From Blastocatellia bacterium (GTDB lineage: Bacteria > Acidobacteriota > Blastocatellia > Chloracidobacteriales > JADJPF01): a DNA stretch of 64,000 nt. The stretch spans positions 1-64,000 of the forward strand of contig JANWYG010000018.1 in assembly GCA_025057015.1 (NCBI GenBank), read 5' to 3'. The notes below the pieces were generated by a model that saw nothing but the letters and a program-made list of their open reading frames with translations, searched no databases and was not told where the DNA came from. Positions 42,482-53,500 of this stretch are shown one piece after another. Made by a program: the position numbers and the translations under genes. Positions within the stretch are counted from its first letter, which is position 1. Each line of letters begins with the position of its first letter.

Positions 42482-44623
42482 TCAACTTGTTGTGCCAATA
42501 GTTTTGCTATCGATTATAAGATGATCGTGTTTGTTTAGTCCATCTTGGCTAGCTGCACAGAGTTTGACAGGGATACCGCTAAACGCGGCGTTACCTGATA
42601 CTGAATCAAGAGCTAGATCGTCGGTTAGCTCGTTGATGTTTGTGTTGCTCCAGCCATGCGGAATACTGACCGTACCAGGCATTATCTCATCGCTTATACG
42701 GGCTGCTAAGACGATGCTACCCGTTCTAGAACTAACTTCAACTAGCTTACCGTCAGAAATACCAATCTTCTTTGCATCTTCTGGATGAATAAGCAGCATG
42801 CAACTGCTGCGTTTGGTAAGTCGTTCGTACCTGTGCATCCAGGAGTTGTTGCTACGTAGTTGCCTGCGGCCTATTAGCACGATCTCTTGCTGCTCTAGCT
42901 CGCTAAGTTTTGTCTCAAGTTGTTTCAGTTGAGAGATATACTCTTTTGGAGTAAGCTCTATTTTAGATAGCCGTTGCTTCAGACAAGGCCGTAGCGCACC
43001 TAAGTCGACACCGTGTTCTGCAGCTTCGAGCTTTCTAAGCGTAAGCCCGCGGCTGAAGGGATTGAGTCCAGCTCCATATGGACCAAATCTGATTAGCGCA
43101 GCTACTATGCCTTTCGGGCCTAGTTTACGTAGCACTGCCAGTCGCAGTTTTGCCACTAACCCCCGCCTTCGTGTTTTTTTCTCAAGACGTGTGCAGAGCT
43201 CGTAGAATATCTCCCAATCATGTTTTGCTTCTGGTGGAGGCTCAAAAAGCGCTTTGTTGAACCTTGCCACGTTTCTTACAGAAAGCATATAGAATACCAA
43301 ATCGTAGTGATCGTGCTCTAGTGGCGCAGTTGGTGGGAGGATTATGTGTGAATACTTTGTTGTTTCGTTGATGTAGAAATCTATGCTTACCATAAATTCC
43401 AAGGCTTGTAAGGCCTGTTCTAGCTTCTTGCTGTTGGGAGCCGATACTACCGGATTGCCAGCAGAGGTAATAAGTAGCTTTATTTGTCCTTCGCCCGGAG
43501 TCAGTATTTCGTCGGCAAGAGTGGCTACAGGTAGCTCTCCTCCGCTTTCGGGTAGTCCTCTTACGCGGCTCTTCCATAAGCCAAAATGACCGCGCTGGCC
43601 AAAAAGATCGACGTGCTTTATTACGTCTGCTGCCGGTAGCGTGAACATAGCGCCACCCTCGCGGTCAAAGTTGCCTGTCAATATGTTCAGAAGGTTGATT
43701 AGCCATTGACAGAGGCTGCCAAAAGGCTGTGTACAGACTCCCAATCGACCGTAGCAGACAGCTCTTGGTGCTGTAGCAAATGCTACAGCCAGCTCGATTA
43801 TCTCCTCGGCTGCTATACCACAAACCTTTGCTACCCGCTCGGGTGGGTACTCTGACACTATGCGTTGTATTTCATCTGTCGAAGTGACAAGCGGAGATGG
43901 TCTTGTGAGCTGCTTGTCAAAGATTACGTGCAGCATGGCAAGTAGTAGGTAAGCGTCTGTACCTGGACGAATGAAGATATGCTTGTTTGCAAGTGCTGCT
44001 GTTTCAGTGCGCCTTGGGTCTATTACTACGATTGTCCCGTTGCGAGCTCGCAGTTCTTTGAGCCTTTTTGCTATACCTGGTGCCGTCATCAAGCTGCCGT
44101 TGGATACTACGGGATTAGCTCCTAGGATTAAAAAATAGTCTGTACGATCTATGTCTGGCACAGGTAGAAGTAGCTGATTGCCAAACATCAGGTATGAAGT
44201 GAGCATATGCGGTAGCTGATCGACACTCGTAGCAGAATATCTGTTTTTTGTCTTCAGAGCTCGGATAAATTCTGGAGCATAGAGCATTGAGCCGTAGTTA
44301 TGTACTGTTGGATTACCTTGATAGATAGCGACGCTGTTACGGCCATATGCCCTTTGTATAGCAACTATCTTGTCGACTACAGTATCAAATGCTTCGTCCC
44401 AGCTTATTTGTTGCCAGTTGCCACCGACTCGTTTTACTGGATAGCGGAGCCGTTCTGGATCGTTTTGTATATCCTGCAATGCTACGGCCTTTGGACAGAT
44501 ATGGCCACGGCTAAATTTATCGTTTACGTCGCCTCGGATCGAAACTATGCGCCCTTCTTCTACTCGAATTTCAAGACCGCAGATGGCTTCGCAGAGATTG
44601 CATGCGCGGTAGTATGTTGGCAT
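42482..44623 (-). CDS. Cytoplasmic Mo-bisMGD oxidoreductase (formate dehydrogenase-like catalytic subunit)
   Basis: The 713-residue protein belongs to the DMSO-reductase superfamily. CNLCEAICGLEI and GHICPKA supply four Cys for an N-terminal [4Fe-4S] cluster. FLILGANPVVSNGSL and IVVIDPRRTETA are MGD-binding segments, and the C-terminal domain with LVEVSSRTGSIVL binds the second MGD. No Tat signal is present. No electron-transfer or membrane subunits are adjacent, so it may act with soluble partners. The substrate is not determinable from this sequence. Confidence 0.88.
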   Translation of the reverse strand: MPTYYRACNLCEAICGLEIRVEEGRIVSIRGDVNDKFSRGHICPKAVALQDIQNDPERLRYPVKRVGGNWQQISWDEAFDTVVDKIVAIQRAYGRNSVAIYQGNPTVHNYGSMLYAPEFIRALKTKNRYSATSVDQLPHMLTSYLMFGNQLLLPVPDIDRTDYFLILGANPVVSNGSLMTAPGIAKRLKELRARNGTIVVIDPRRTETAALANKHIFIRPGTDAYLLLAMLHVIFDKQLTRPSPLVTSTDEIQRIVSEYPPERVAKVCGIAAEEIIELAVAFATAPRAVCYGRLGVCTQPFGSLCQWLINLLNILTGNFDREGGAMFTLPAADVIKHVDLFGQRGHFGLWKSRVRGLPESGGELPVATLADEILTPGEGQIKLLITSAGNPVVSAPNSKKLEQALQALEFMVSIDFYINETTKYSHIILPPTAPLEHDHYDLVFYMLSVRNVARFNKALFEPPPEAKHDWEIFYELCTRLEKKTRRRGLVAKLRLAVLRKLGPKGIVAALIRFGPYGAGLNPFSRGLTLRKLEAAEHGVDLGALRPCLKQRLSKIELTPKEYISQLKQLETKLSELEQQEIVLIGRRQLRSNNSWMHRYERLTKRSSCMLLIHPEDAKKIGISDGKLVEVSSRTGSIVLAARISDEIMPGTVSIPHGWSNTNINELTDDLALDSVSGNAAFSGIPVKLCAASQDGLNKHDHLIIDSKTIGTTS

Positions 44624-44708
44624 AACAGCTCCAATCTACATCTTTTGAAACCTAGGAGTTTGTGTTCTAATAGTTTAGCTGTTTTTTTCTACTGGGAGTA
44701 AGACTGTT

Positions 44709-46553
44709 ATGCTAGTCCTTATGTTCTTTTTGGCGGTGACTATCGGTGCTAAGGATGTTCATAGCTATGCAAACTCTGATCGTATGCGGGTAAAGCACTT
44801 GGTGCTGGATTTAGAGGTACTGTTTGATCGCAAAGTACTACGGGGCTTTGCAACACTTGAAATCGAGCGGGTAGGCAGTGGTGATAGACTGCTCAAACTT
44901 GACACACGCGAGCTCAAGATCGAGCGTGTTGAGATTTCGAAAGATGGTAAATTGTTTCGCCAGACGGAGTATAAATTAGGAGCTCCTGACAAGATACTTG
45001 GTTCGGAACTGAGCGTATCAGTCGATAGAAACACCAGGTATGTTAGGATAAGTTATGAGACTTCTCCGAGCGCTACTGCTTTGCAGTGGTTAGAGCCAGA
45101 GCAGACGGCAGGTAAAAAATATCCGTTTTTGTTTACTCAGTCGCAGGCAATACATGCTCGTAGTTGGATACCGCTTCAGGATTCGCCGGCAGTGCGAGTA
45201 ACTTACAGCGCGCATATAAAGACACCTCGAGAGCTGCTGGCTGTGATGAGTGCCAAGAATGTCTTGCCACCGGTACGTTCAGGAGAGTACAGCTTTGAGA
45301 TGGAGTTACCGATAGCTCCATATCTGATAGCGCTTGCTGTCGGGGATATCGCTTTTAAGCCGCTCGGGCCACGTACGGGAGTCTATGCTGAAGCTTCTGT
45401 AGTGGATAGGGCAGCGAAAGAGTTTGAGGACGTAGAACAGATGATGAAAGCCGTGGAGAAACTCTATGGCGAGTATCGCTGGGGCAGGTACGATATACTA
45501 GTGTTGCCACCTAGCTTTCCTTTCGGCGGTATGGAAAATCCGAGACTGACCTTTGTTACGCCGTCGCTACTTGCTGGAGATAAGAGCTTAGTCTCGACCG
45601 TAGCTCATGAGTTAGCTCATTCTTGGTCAGGTAATTTGGTGACTAACGCTACTTGGAGCGATTTCTGGTTGAATGAAGGCTTTACCACTTACTTGACCTA
45701 TCGAATACAGGAAGAAGTCTACGGTAAGCAACGTACAGAGATGGAAGCGGTGCTTGGCAGACGGGGGCTAGAAAAGACGCTAGAGGAGTTTGAGGATAAA
45801 GACGAGATATTGAATATAGATTTGCGCGGGCGTGACCCTGACGATGGTATGAATGACATACCTTATGAAAAAGGAGCGCTTTTTCTGCGTCATCTCGAGG
45901 AGGTCTTCGGACGAGAGACGTTTGATAATTTCCTAAAGAGCTACTTCAATCATTTTGCTTTCAAGAGTATCACTACGGCTGACTTCGAGGCATACCTTAA
46001 AGCGAACCTGCTTGATAAGTATCCTGAGCTTGCAGCGAAAGTACCGGTTGCAGAGTGGATACACGCTCCAGGTTTGCCGAAATCTGCACCGCTGGTTACG
46101 GCACGGGCTTTCGCCGAAGTGGAACAGCAGGCTGATAAGTGGTTACGTGGCTGTGTTAGCGCTGCTGAGATGCGCACTTCAAGCTGGTCGCACGCTGAAT
46201 GGATGCATTTTCTCAATTACCTACCTGCCGATCTGGATGCGAAACGTATGGCGGAGTTGGATGAGGCATTTAGACTTACATCGTCCGGTAATCAAATTTT
46301 GCTGAGCCAGTGGTTGGTAATGAGCGTGCGCAGTAACTACACTCAAGGTATGCAACGCTTAGAGTCCTACTTGGGTAGTATCGGGCGACGTTTGCTTATT
46401 CTGCCCATATACAATGAGTTAGTCAAAGCTGATAAGGCAATGGCTATCGGAATCTATAAAAAAGTAAGAGCTACGTATCATCCTGTAGCCCAGGCTACAC
46501 TAGATAAACTGCTTGGTTTTACTCCAGACTTTGGAGGTAAGGATGCTAACTGA
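44709..46553 (+). CDS. M1-family zinc aminopeptidase, LTA4H-like
   Basis: The 614-residue peptidase has a short N-terminal signal-like segment (MLVLMFFLAVTIGA), the N-terminal beta domain (about 25-215) and FPFGGMENPRLTFV, the GxMEN substrate motif. HELAHSWSGNLVTNATWSDF with WLNEG following is the HEXXH-x18-E zinc site. The C-terminal helical domain matches leukotriene-A4-hydrolase-type aminopeptidases. It overlaps the next gene by 11 nt. Confidence 0.92.
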   Translation: MLVLMFFLAVTIGAKDVHSYANSDRMRVKHLVLDLEVLFDRKVLRGFATLEIERVGSGDRLLKLDTRELKIERVEISKDGKLFRQTEYKLGAPDKILGSELSVSVDRNTRYVRISYETSPSATALQWLEPEQTAGKKYPFLFTQSQAIHARSWIPLQDSPAVRVTYSAHIKTPRELLAVMSAKNVLPPVRSGEYSFEMELPIAPYLIALAVGDIAFKPLGPRTGVYAEASVVDRAAKEFEDVEQMMKAVEKLYGEYRWGRYDILVLPPSFPFGGMENPRLTFVTPSLLAGDKSLVSTVAHELAHSWSGNLVTNATWSDFWLNEGFTTYLTYRIQEEVYGKQRTEMEAVLGRRGLEKTLEEFEDKDEILNIDLRGRDPDDGMNDIPYEKGALFLRHLEEVFGRETFDNFLKSYFNHFAFKSITTADFEAYLKANLLDKYPELAAKVPVAEWIHAPGLPKSAPLVTARAFAEVEQQADKWLRGCVSAAEMRTSSWSHAEWMHFLNYLPADLDAKRMAELDEAFRLTSSGNQILLSQWLVMSVRSNYTQGMQRLESYLGSIGRRLLILPIYNELVKADKAMAIGIYKKVRATYHPVAQATLDKLLGFTPDFGGKDAN

Positions 46554-47292
46554 GGATATGCAGCGGATCGTAAATAAGCTGCAAGAAGCTGTTGAGCAAG
46601 CACTTGATGTTGCCCTTACAGACGAACAGCGAGCTACTTTTAGCGAAGCAGTGGCTGCTGAAGTAGCTGCAAACGAGCGAGCTAAGGATGAGCTAGCGGC
46701 TGCTGTGCAGATGTTTGCCCAGATGAGCGAACAGATAGCTAAACTCGTGCCTGCGAAACGTAAACTTGCTTTGCGGGAATTCGGACGCCAGCTCTATTGC
46801 TATGCTGAGCAGAGTGGCCAAGGTAATCCTGTTGCTCAGATGATCATTGATGCTTACAAGGCTAAGAATGAACTGTTAGTTGATTCTAGCCCGCCACTGA
46901 GCAGACAGGCGGCGGAAAGCTATGCTGAGATGAATCATTTTTTACATGCCGTTATAACGCGTTCCTCTCCGCTGTTAGATAAGGCCCGTAAGGAACAGCT
47001 TGTAGAGACACTCAAAGCCGAGTTTACTAACTATCCGCTGGCTCTACGTGAGCAGATAAGTCAAGCCGACGCACTTTGGGGAGTGCTCAGGTATAACTAT
47101 GCGCAGGCCTCGCATGATGAACGCGAGCAATTTCGTAAGGAGCTTATCGAGCAGTTGAGACAAGGGCAAAGTGGAGTTGCTGATACTCAGGCCGCAGATC
47201 CCCAATCGCTGGCCGCTAACAGCAAGTTCCAGCAAGCTGTGCAAAAGCTTAGACTGAGTGCTAGGCAGGGTATGCCGAAAAAGCTCTGGTAA
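46543..47292 (+). CDS. Helical protein of unknown function (249 aa)
   Basis: The protein is all-helical and acidic (EDMQRIVNKLQEAVEQALDV, EAVAAEVAANERAKDELAAA), without signal peptide or membrane helix. ATG 46543 with GGAGG 6 nt upstream was chosen over the longer frame starting 46513. Its stop overlaps the plsC start (TAATG), so it is translated with both neighbours. The family is not recognised. Confidence 0.65.
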   Translation: MLTEDMQRIVNKLQEAVEQALDVALTDEQRATFSEAVAAEVAANERAKDELAAAVQMFAQMSEQIAKLVPAKRKLALREFGRQLYCYAEQSGQGNPVAQMIIDAYKAKNELLVDSSPPLSRQAAESYAEMNHFLHAVITRSSPLLDKARKEQLVETLKAEFTNYPLALREQISQADALWGVLRYNYAQASHDEREQFRKELIEQLRQGQSGVADTQAADPQSLAANSKFQQAVQKLRLSARQGMPKKLW

Positions 47293-47915
47293 TGCAGTTT
47301 ATCGTAGATTTTGTAAGGCCTGCTACAAAGCTCGCTTTTCAGAAGCTTTACAGGATGCGGTTCTTCGGAGTTGAGAACGTGCCTTTAGAAGGACCGCTCA
47401 TAATAACTCCAAACCATGTCAGTTACTATGATCCTATATTAATACACCTGCCGATAGCGCGACCGATTTACTACATGGCTTGGGATAGGCTCTTTGAGAT
47501 ACCGGTGCTTGGCAGTGTCATAAGTAAGTTGGGGGCATTTCCTGTAAAGCTTGCCGGTCATGATTTGGCAGCAATGCGACGTGCGACCGCAGTGCTCAAA
47601 GCTGGTGGCGCGTTGGTGATTTTTCCCGAAGGAAGTAGATCACATACTGGTCAGTTAACGGAGTTCAAGCCCGGTGCTTTTCGCCTTGCGGTTAAATTAG
47701 ACGTGCCGGTGCTGCCTGTAGCTATGAAGGGAGCTTGGGAGGTTTGGCCACCGCACAAGAGGCTACCAAAACTGCGTGGCAAAATAGATATCTATTATGG
47801 CAAGCCAGTTTGCCCGATGCCAGGCGGTAGTACTAAGCAACGAGTCGAGCGTCTCTCGGCATGTGTTTATCAGGCAGTTTTAGAGATGTTGGAGTCAGCG
47901 CGTCGGCACGATTAG
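47292..47915 (+). CDS. 1-acyl-sn-glycerol-3-phosphate acyltransferase, PlsC-like
   Basis: The 207-residue membrane-associated acyltransferase has the PlsC motifs ITPNHVSYYDPI (HX4D), FPVKLAGHDLAAMRRA, VIFPEGSRSHTGQL and VLPVAMKGAWEVWP. It makes phosphatidic acid from lysophosphatidate. Its 3' end overlaps the convergent DASS transporter gene by 21 nt. Confidence 0.92.
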   Translation: MQFIVDFVRPATKLAFQKLYRMRFFGVENVPLEGPLIITPNHVSYYDPILIHLPIARPIYYMAWDRLFEIPVLGSVISKLGAFPVKLAGHDLAAMRRATAVLKAGGALVIFPEGSRSHTGQLTEFKPGAFRLAVKLDVPVLPVAMKGAWEVWPPHKRLPKLRGKIDIYYGKPVCPMPGGSTKQRVERLSACVYQAVLEMLESARRHD

Positions 47916-49346
47916 GGTTGTGATAATTGTTATGACGACTATTCCTATTGAGTCTAACAGAAGCCCGTACTTAATCATCTGTGAGAGTTTGATATAACCT
48001 GAGCTGTAGACTATCGCGTTTGTAGGAGTGGAAATCGGTAGCATAAAGCCGAGCGAAGCTGCAAGACAGGCTGCGACTGCTGGTCGGAGGCTACCTGTTA
48101 TAGCTATTACTGCCGGGATGACCATATTTGCTGCTGAGACATTGGAAGTAAGTTCGCTTATCATAGTCGATACTGCCGATGTGACTGCTATGAGTCCATA
48201 TTCGCTTTGTGGTATAAGGCCGATTGTCCATTGACCGACTGCTTGCGAGAGCTTCGTCTCAAAAGCCATATGCCCAAGCGTTATTCCTCCTCCGTAGAGA
48301 GCCATCACTGCCCAATCTATTTTGACTGCTTCGGCAAAGCTTAAGGTAGAACGTCCATCTTTGTCTGGCAAGATGAAAAGCAGGCAGGCACCTACCAGAG
48401 CTGCTACACTTTCTGGAAAGTGTTTTAATAAATCTGTCAAGACGTGCTTTTCACCGATTAGCAGATTAACTGTACTAGGAGCTATCCAGAGTACTACGGT
48501 CACGGTAAATGCTAAAAGCGTGTTTATTTCGCCTCTGCTGAACCGGCCAAGTTGTGACTGTTCGGTTTTTAGCAAACTGCTGATACCGGCAAGCGGTTGT
48601 AGTTTACGTGCGCATAGAAGGTAGAGGTAGCTAAAAAGGATTAGGTAAAGCAGCGCGACTGTGGGTAGCCCGAAGCTCATCCACTCGATAAAAGTTATCT
48701 GTCTGCCAAGTTGTTGTTTTATGAATGAAATGCCTATCAGGTTAGGCGGTGTGCCTACGGGTGTAGCTAGTCCGCCGAGCGATGCAGCGAAGGCGCAGAT
48801 AAGCATAAGCGCTGCTTTGTAGTCTCTTGTTTCGATATGCAATCTATCAAAAGTTCCTATTATTGCTAAGCCGATAGGAAACATCATAGCCACGGTGGCG
48901 GTGTTTGATATCCACATAGAAATGAGGCAGCAAGTAGCTCCATATGCAAAAAGAATTCGGCTGGGGTTTTCTCCTACTAGTCTTGACGTGAGCACGCTAT
49001 AGGCAAACCGGCGGTCAAGGCCATGTAATTGTATTGCGCGAGAGAGAATAAATGCACCAAGGAAGAGAAACATTATGGGATCAGCAAATGGTGCAAAGGC
49101 TTTCTGTGCTGATGTTACGCCGAAGATTATCAGCAAAGTAGGTGCAAGTAGACCGGTAACGGCTAGTGGCAATGCCTCGGTAATCCATAGGCAAACTGTG
49201 GCAGCTATAATTGCTGCTGTTTTATGAGCTTCTTCTGTAAGAGGTAGCGGAAGCCAGAGTACGGCACACATTGCGGCTAAAGAGAGGAGTAGACCGGCTC
49301 GGCTAGGAGGTTTGTCGAGCAGTGTTTCTTTATTGGTGGTATTCAT
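47895..49346 (-). CDS. DASS/SLC13-family anion (dicarboxylate or sulfate) transporter
   Basis: The 483-residue protein has about 11-12 transmembrane helices. The two SNT motifs that bind Na and carboxylate are MWISNTATVAMMFPIGLA and MISELTSNVSAANMVIPAV. The range of DASS substrates includes succinate, citrate and sulfate, and the pocket cannot be read safely here. It is convergent with plsC. Confidence 0.88.
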   Translation of the reverse strand: MNTTNKETLLDKPPSRAGLLLSLAAMCAVLWLPLPLTEEAHKTAAIIAATVCLWITEALPLAVTGLLAPTLLIIFGVTSAQKAFAPFADPIMFLFLGAFILSRAIQLHGLDRRFAYSVLTSRLVGENPSRILFAYGATCCLISMWISNTATVAMMFPIGLAIIGTFDRLHIETRDYKAALMLICAFAASLGGLATPVGTPPNLIGISFIKQQLGRQITFIEWMSFGLPTVALLYLILFSYLYLLCARKLQPLAGISSLLKTEQSQLGRFSRGEINTLLAFTVTVVLWIAPSTVNLLIGEKHVLTDLLKHFPESVAALVGACLLFILPDKDGRSTLSFAEAVKIDWAVMALYGGGITLGHMAFETKLSQAVGQWTIGLIPQSEYGLIAVTSAVSTMISELTSNVSAANMVIPAVIAITGSLRPAVAACLAASLGFMLPISTPTNAIVYSSGYIKLSQMIKYGLLLDSIGIVVITIITTLIVPTR

Positions 49347-49422
49347 AGAATTGTCAGCTTAAGTCTGAAAGCTTATAATTAAGGACTTTTTAAAAACCGA
49401 TTTCACCACAGTGGAGTAAGCA

Positions 49423-50574
49423 GTGTCAAAGAAAACAAGTCCAGACATAAGAATGGTAGCGCGGCTCATACCGCCTAGCGGAAATCTCGTGCAAGGGCAG
49501 TCTGAAGTTGATTTGCATCCTGCGCTTGCACAAGCACTTTCAGAAGTGATAGCCGAAGGCTTGAATCACTACTCATTCTTCGAGGGTGTAGAGCCTTTGC
49601 GTAGGGCAGTAGCTGAAAAAGTGAGACGCTTTAATAAGATCGAAGTTGATGCCGAACGTGTGCCTTACGAAATTTTGATCACTCCTGGTGCTACGGGAGC
49701 ACTGGTAGCGCTGGCAGCTGCTTATCTAGCAAAGCGTACTACGATCTTGTTCGATCCCTACTATCCTTATCACCGCAAGATCATAGAAAGTTTTGATGGC
49801 CAGGTTTCTATTGTGCCACTGCACGGTGATAAGCTTAGTTTAGACGTAGATGAGCTGCGCTTACGGTGCTCGGCTCTGAAGTCAAGTCCTGATTATCCTC
49901 TGAAAGCTATCTTAGTCTGTAGTCCGACAAATCCTACTGGGAAGGTATTTAGTAGACAAGAGTTGACTGCTATAGCCGAGGTATGCGAGGAATTTGACCT
50001 ACTTTGTGTTTCTGACGAGGTATACGAACATTTTGTAATAGCTCCCGACGGGCATGTCTCGATAGCATCGCTTGAGGGCATGTATGAAAGGACGATTACC
50101 TGCAACTCCTTTTCGAAATCGTGGGCAGTATCTGGTTGGAGGTTGGGTTATGTCTACGGACCAGGAGAGCTGATTCATAGGCTACATGCACCGGGCAATG
50201 TGTTTTATGTCTGTACGCCGACGCCGCTACAGCATGCCCTTGCCAGAGTATTGATGTCGGCTGAGGGTTATTATGACGAACTACGGCGTAGCTACACGCG
50301 TAAGCGGCAGATACTGACTGAGGCGGTGGAGTCAGTGGGTTTTAAAGTTTATGACTCCGGGTCTGCATTCTACTTGTGGGCAAGGATACCTGATGGGTTT
50401 GGCACTGCTGAGGAGCTTAATACCTATTTAATAGAGCAGGCTCAGGTAGCGGGAGTACCAGGTACGGCCTTTTCAGAACTTAGTGAGGCAAATCATTTTA
50501 TGCGTTTCTGCTTTGCACGCAAGGACGAGATGTTACGTGAGGCTGCTTCAAGAATAGCGACTGCTTTGTCCTGA
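49423..50574 (+). CDS. PLP-dependent class I/II aminotransferase (AspC-like)
   Basis: The 383-residue enzyme has EILITPGATGALVALAAAYL, LVCSPTNPTGKVFSRQEL (N that contacts PLP O3'), VSDEVYEHFV and NSFSKSWAVSGWRLGYVYG with the Schiff-base Lys. It transfers an amino group between an amino acid and 2-oxo acid; the exact amino acid is not clear. GTG 49423 is preceded by GGAG at 6 nt. Confidence 0.9.
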   Translation: MSKKTSPDIRMVARLIPPSGNLVQGQSEVDLHPALAQALSEVIAEGLNHYSFFEGVEPLRRAVAEKVRRFNKIEVDAERVPYEILITPGATGALVALAAAYLAKRTTILFDPYYPYHRKIIESFDGQVSIVPLHGDKLSLDVDELRLRCSALKSSPDYPLKAILVCSPTNPTGKVFSRQELTAIAEVCEEFDLLCVSDEVYEHFVIAPDGHVSIASLEGMYERTITCNSFSKSWAVSGWRLGYVYGPGELIHRLHAPGNVFYVCTPTPLQHALARVLMSAEGYYDELRRSYTRKRQILTEAVESVGFKVYDSGSAFYLWARIPDGFGTAEELNTYLIEQAQVAGVPGTAFSELSEANHFMRFCFARKDEMLREAASRIATALS

Positions 50575-50582
50575 CTGTACGT

Positions 50583-53500
50583 ATGAGAAACCTGTTAGTT
50601 TTGTTGCTAGCTGTATCTGTTGTCTTCGGGCAGGTAGCAGCGGGGGGCTTCGAGCCAGATATAAGCTACGTTGATGCCAAGGTACAGTCACTGAAAGTTC
50701 GTCAGAGGCTAAATCAGCAGCAGCTTGAACGTGTCTTGGCCGTATATGCTGAGGTGAAAGAACGTATAAGTGCTCGTGACAGGTGGGTTGAAAAGCTCAA
50801 ACTTCTTAAGACCGAGCAGGAAGATCTAGCGACTCATCTCGACCGCTTAGAGCGACAGATTACTGGGCTACGGGCTGAGCAGGCACTTCCGCAGCTTTCT
50901 CAAGACGCTAGTGTAGAACAGCTTGAGCAATCTTATAGGCAATCCAGCGTAGCTTTGGAACTAGCTAAAGATGAGTTAGTAACTGCCGAGCAGAATTTAA
51001 AGGAGCTTGCTGAGCGACGAAGAAAACTTCCTGAACTGCTTGGCGAGCTCAGAGTGCACCTCAGCGAATTGGATAAACGTCGTTTAGAGGATGATTATGA
51101 GGAATTAGCTGAGGCTAGCCAGCTGCTTAAGCATGTAAGTATTCAGGCTGTCCGTAGCGAGATGCAGTACTATGAAGCCGAGCTTATGGTTTTGCCTCAG
51201 CGCGAGAGGCTGCTTATAGCGCAGCGCGAGCTAGCTGCTCTGAAGGTTACTCGAGAACAACAGTTGAACGCTTTTTGGCGAGAGCGTTTAGCAGAAGGGA
51301 TGCGGCTTGAGGCTGAGCGTGCTGTCCTCCTGGCAGAAAAGGAGCTACAGCAAGTAGCAGCGCTGCTTCGACCTGTTGCTGAGGAAAACCTGAAAATAGC
51401 GAAGTTGCGCGCAGAGCGTAGGATTGCTGTGAAGATAGATCAGACGAGGAAAGAACTCGAACAGACCCGTCAAATGCTGCTACGCGTGCAACAGAATCTG
51501 GTTCGTCTAAAAGGACGGATAGAAACAGTAGGATTGACTGACTCTACCGGTGTTTTGCTGAGAAAAGTACTGGACGAACTGCCTGATCTTAGAGACTATC
51601 AACGTAGGATAGTCAGCAGGCAGCAAGAGCTATCTAATTTACAGACGCAGATATTCGAGCTGGAAGAGCAACAAGGGCGTGCAGGGGAAGTAAGAGATGA
51701 ACTATTTCGTAAGCTCAAGCTAGCCCGAGAAGAGAAGTTGGAAACTGATGCAGAACGTCTGCTGCAGACCCGGTCGTCACTTCTTAAGACCCAACTTGCG
51801 GAGCTTGGAGTCTACTTTGATTTAGTTATGGAGCTGGATGCTGAGCAGCGTCAGCTAGTTGCAGACCTGACAGGCACGCGCAAGTTCATAGAGGAGAATA
51901 TACTCTGGGTTAAGACACTTCCCGCTATTTCTTTGTCTGACTTTTCAAAAGCAGTTTCGTTTGTCCGTAGGCTTACTTGGGGATTGGTCAAGTCGACTGC
52001 AGCCGGGCTTTTGGAAAACGTACTGAGGGAAACGTTTAAGCTGCTGCTAGTACTTACTGGGGCTGTGGCGGTTTTTTATCTTCTGCTGAGGATTAGAAAG
52101 CGTCTCCATGATTATATCGTGGCCGTAGGTACGGTTGAGGTTGAGCGTCCCGGTATAGAGAGTGTGGCCGGTACTCTCAAGGTCTTTTTTGCGACGATAG
52201 CATTGTCTGCTGTAGCTCCTGCTTTACTTGTAGTGATCTTTGGAATAATTCATTCTCTTGGTGAGAATCTAGTGCTGCTACAGGCTGTTGCTGCTGGTCT
52301 TGGTACGGTCATAGTGCCGTATCTAACTACTCGCTTTTTGCTAGCATTTGGCATGCGTATGGGCCTAGCGCAGGCACATCTTGAATGGTCAGAGCAGCGA
52401 ATAGCTACGCTTTGCTCATTAGTGGAGCGGATAAACATACTAGTTATACCGAGCATATTCTTTGTTTCTTTTATACAGTCTTTGAATTTCTCCGAAACCG
52501 AGCAAGCGTTGACCGGTAGGTTTTTTTATGTCTTCGGCAATGTTGCCTTAGCCTATGTGATATTTCGGCTGCTTCATCCGATACGTGGGGTGGTTTATGA
52601 AGACAGTGAGGAGCACAAATACTGGTATCGCTATATCTTATGTATTTGTGTAGCCTCTATACCTGTAGTGCTGGCAGTGATTTCAGCTTTAGGTTATACC
52701 TACGCTGCTATGCAGCTATGGGAAGTGTTTGGTAAGACTGTATTAGCTGCAAGCTACGTTATAGTGTTCAAAGCACTTGCCTATACTTTGATAGTGGCGA
52801 AGGCATCAAAGAGCGAGGACAAGCAAGCTGTTTCAGAAGAAGAGCTCAAGCAATTCAAGTTGCAGGCTTATAGTATGGTCTCTCAGGCGAGCATAATAGC
52901 TCTGACCTTGTACGTGCTGTTTATTTGGATGCCTGTAATACCTGCCCTGAACTATCTGAACAAAGTGGAGTTATGGTCGACAAGCGTTGAGGTTGTCAAG
53001 GAAGGCGGTACGGCCTATGAGGTGGTCTCTATTAAACTTACTGATGTGGTTTTGTGTGCTGTCGTACTTGTTTTGACCGTTATTACTGCACGTAACGTAC
53101 CAGGCCTTGTCGAGCTCATTTTTCTGCAAAGATTGCCTCTGGATGCTGGCACGAGATATGCCTTTATATTGATCTCGCGGTACGTGATAGTGATCGTTGG
53201 AACGGTTTTAGCTGCTGGTAGGCTAGGTGTAAAGTGGGGGCATGTGCAGTGGATGATAGCTGCGGTATCCGTAGGACTGGGCTTTGGGCTACAGGAGATC
53301 TTCAGCAATTTCATATCGGGGCTGATCATACTGTTAGAGAGACCTGTACGTGTTGGCGATATAGTTACAGTAGAGGGAGTGACTGGTACTATAACTCGCA
53401 TTCGTATCCGCTCTACTACTGTCACCGACTATGATATGAAAGAGCTGATTATACCGAACAAGAACTTTATTACGGGACAGGTGATAAATTGGACGCTCAG

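Noticed and set aside
49400-49420. Another CACCACAGAG repeat copy near TTTCACCACAGTGGAG
   Set aside because: Only about 10 bases match the repeat end, and no inverted partner is present; it is probably just the RBS region of the aminotransferase gene.
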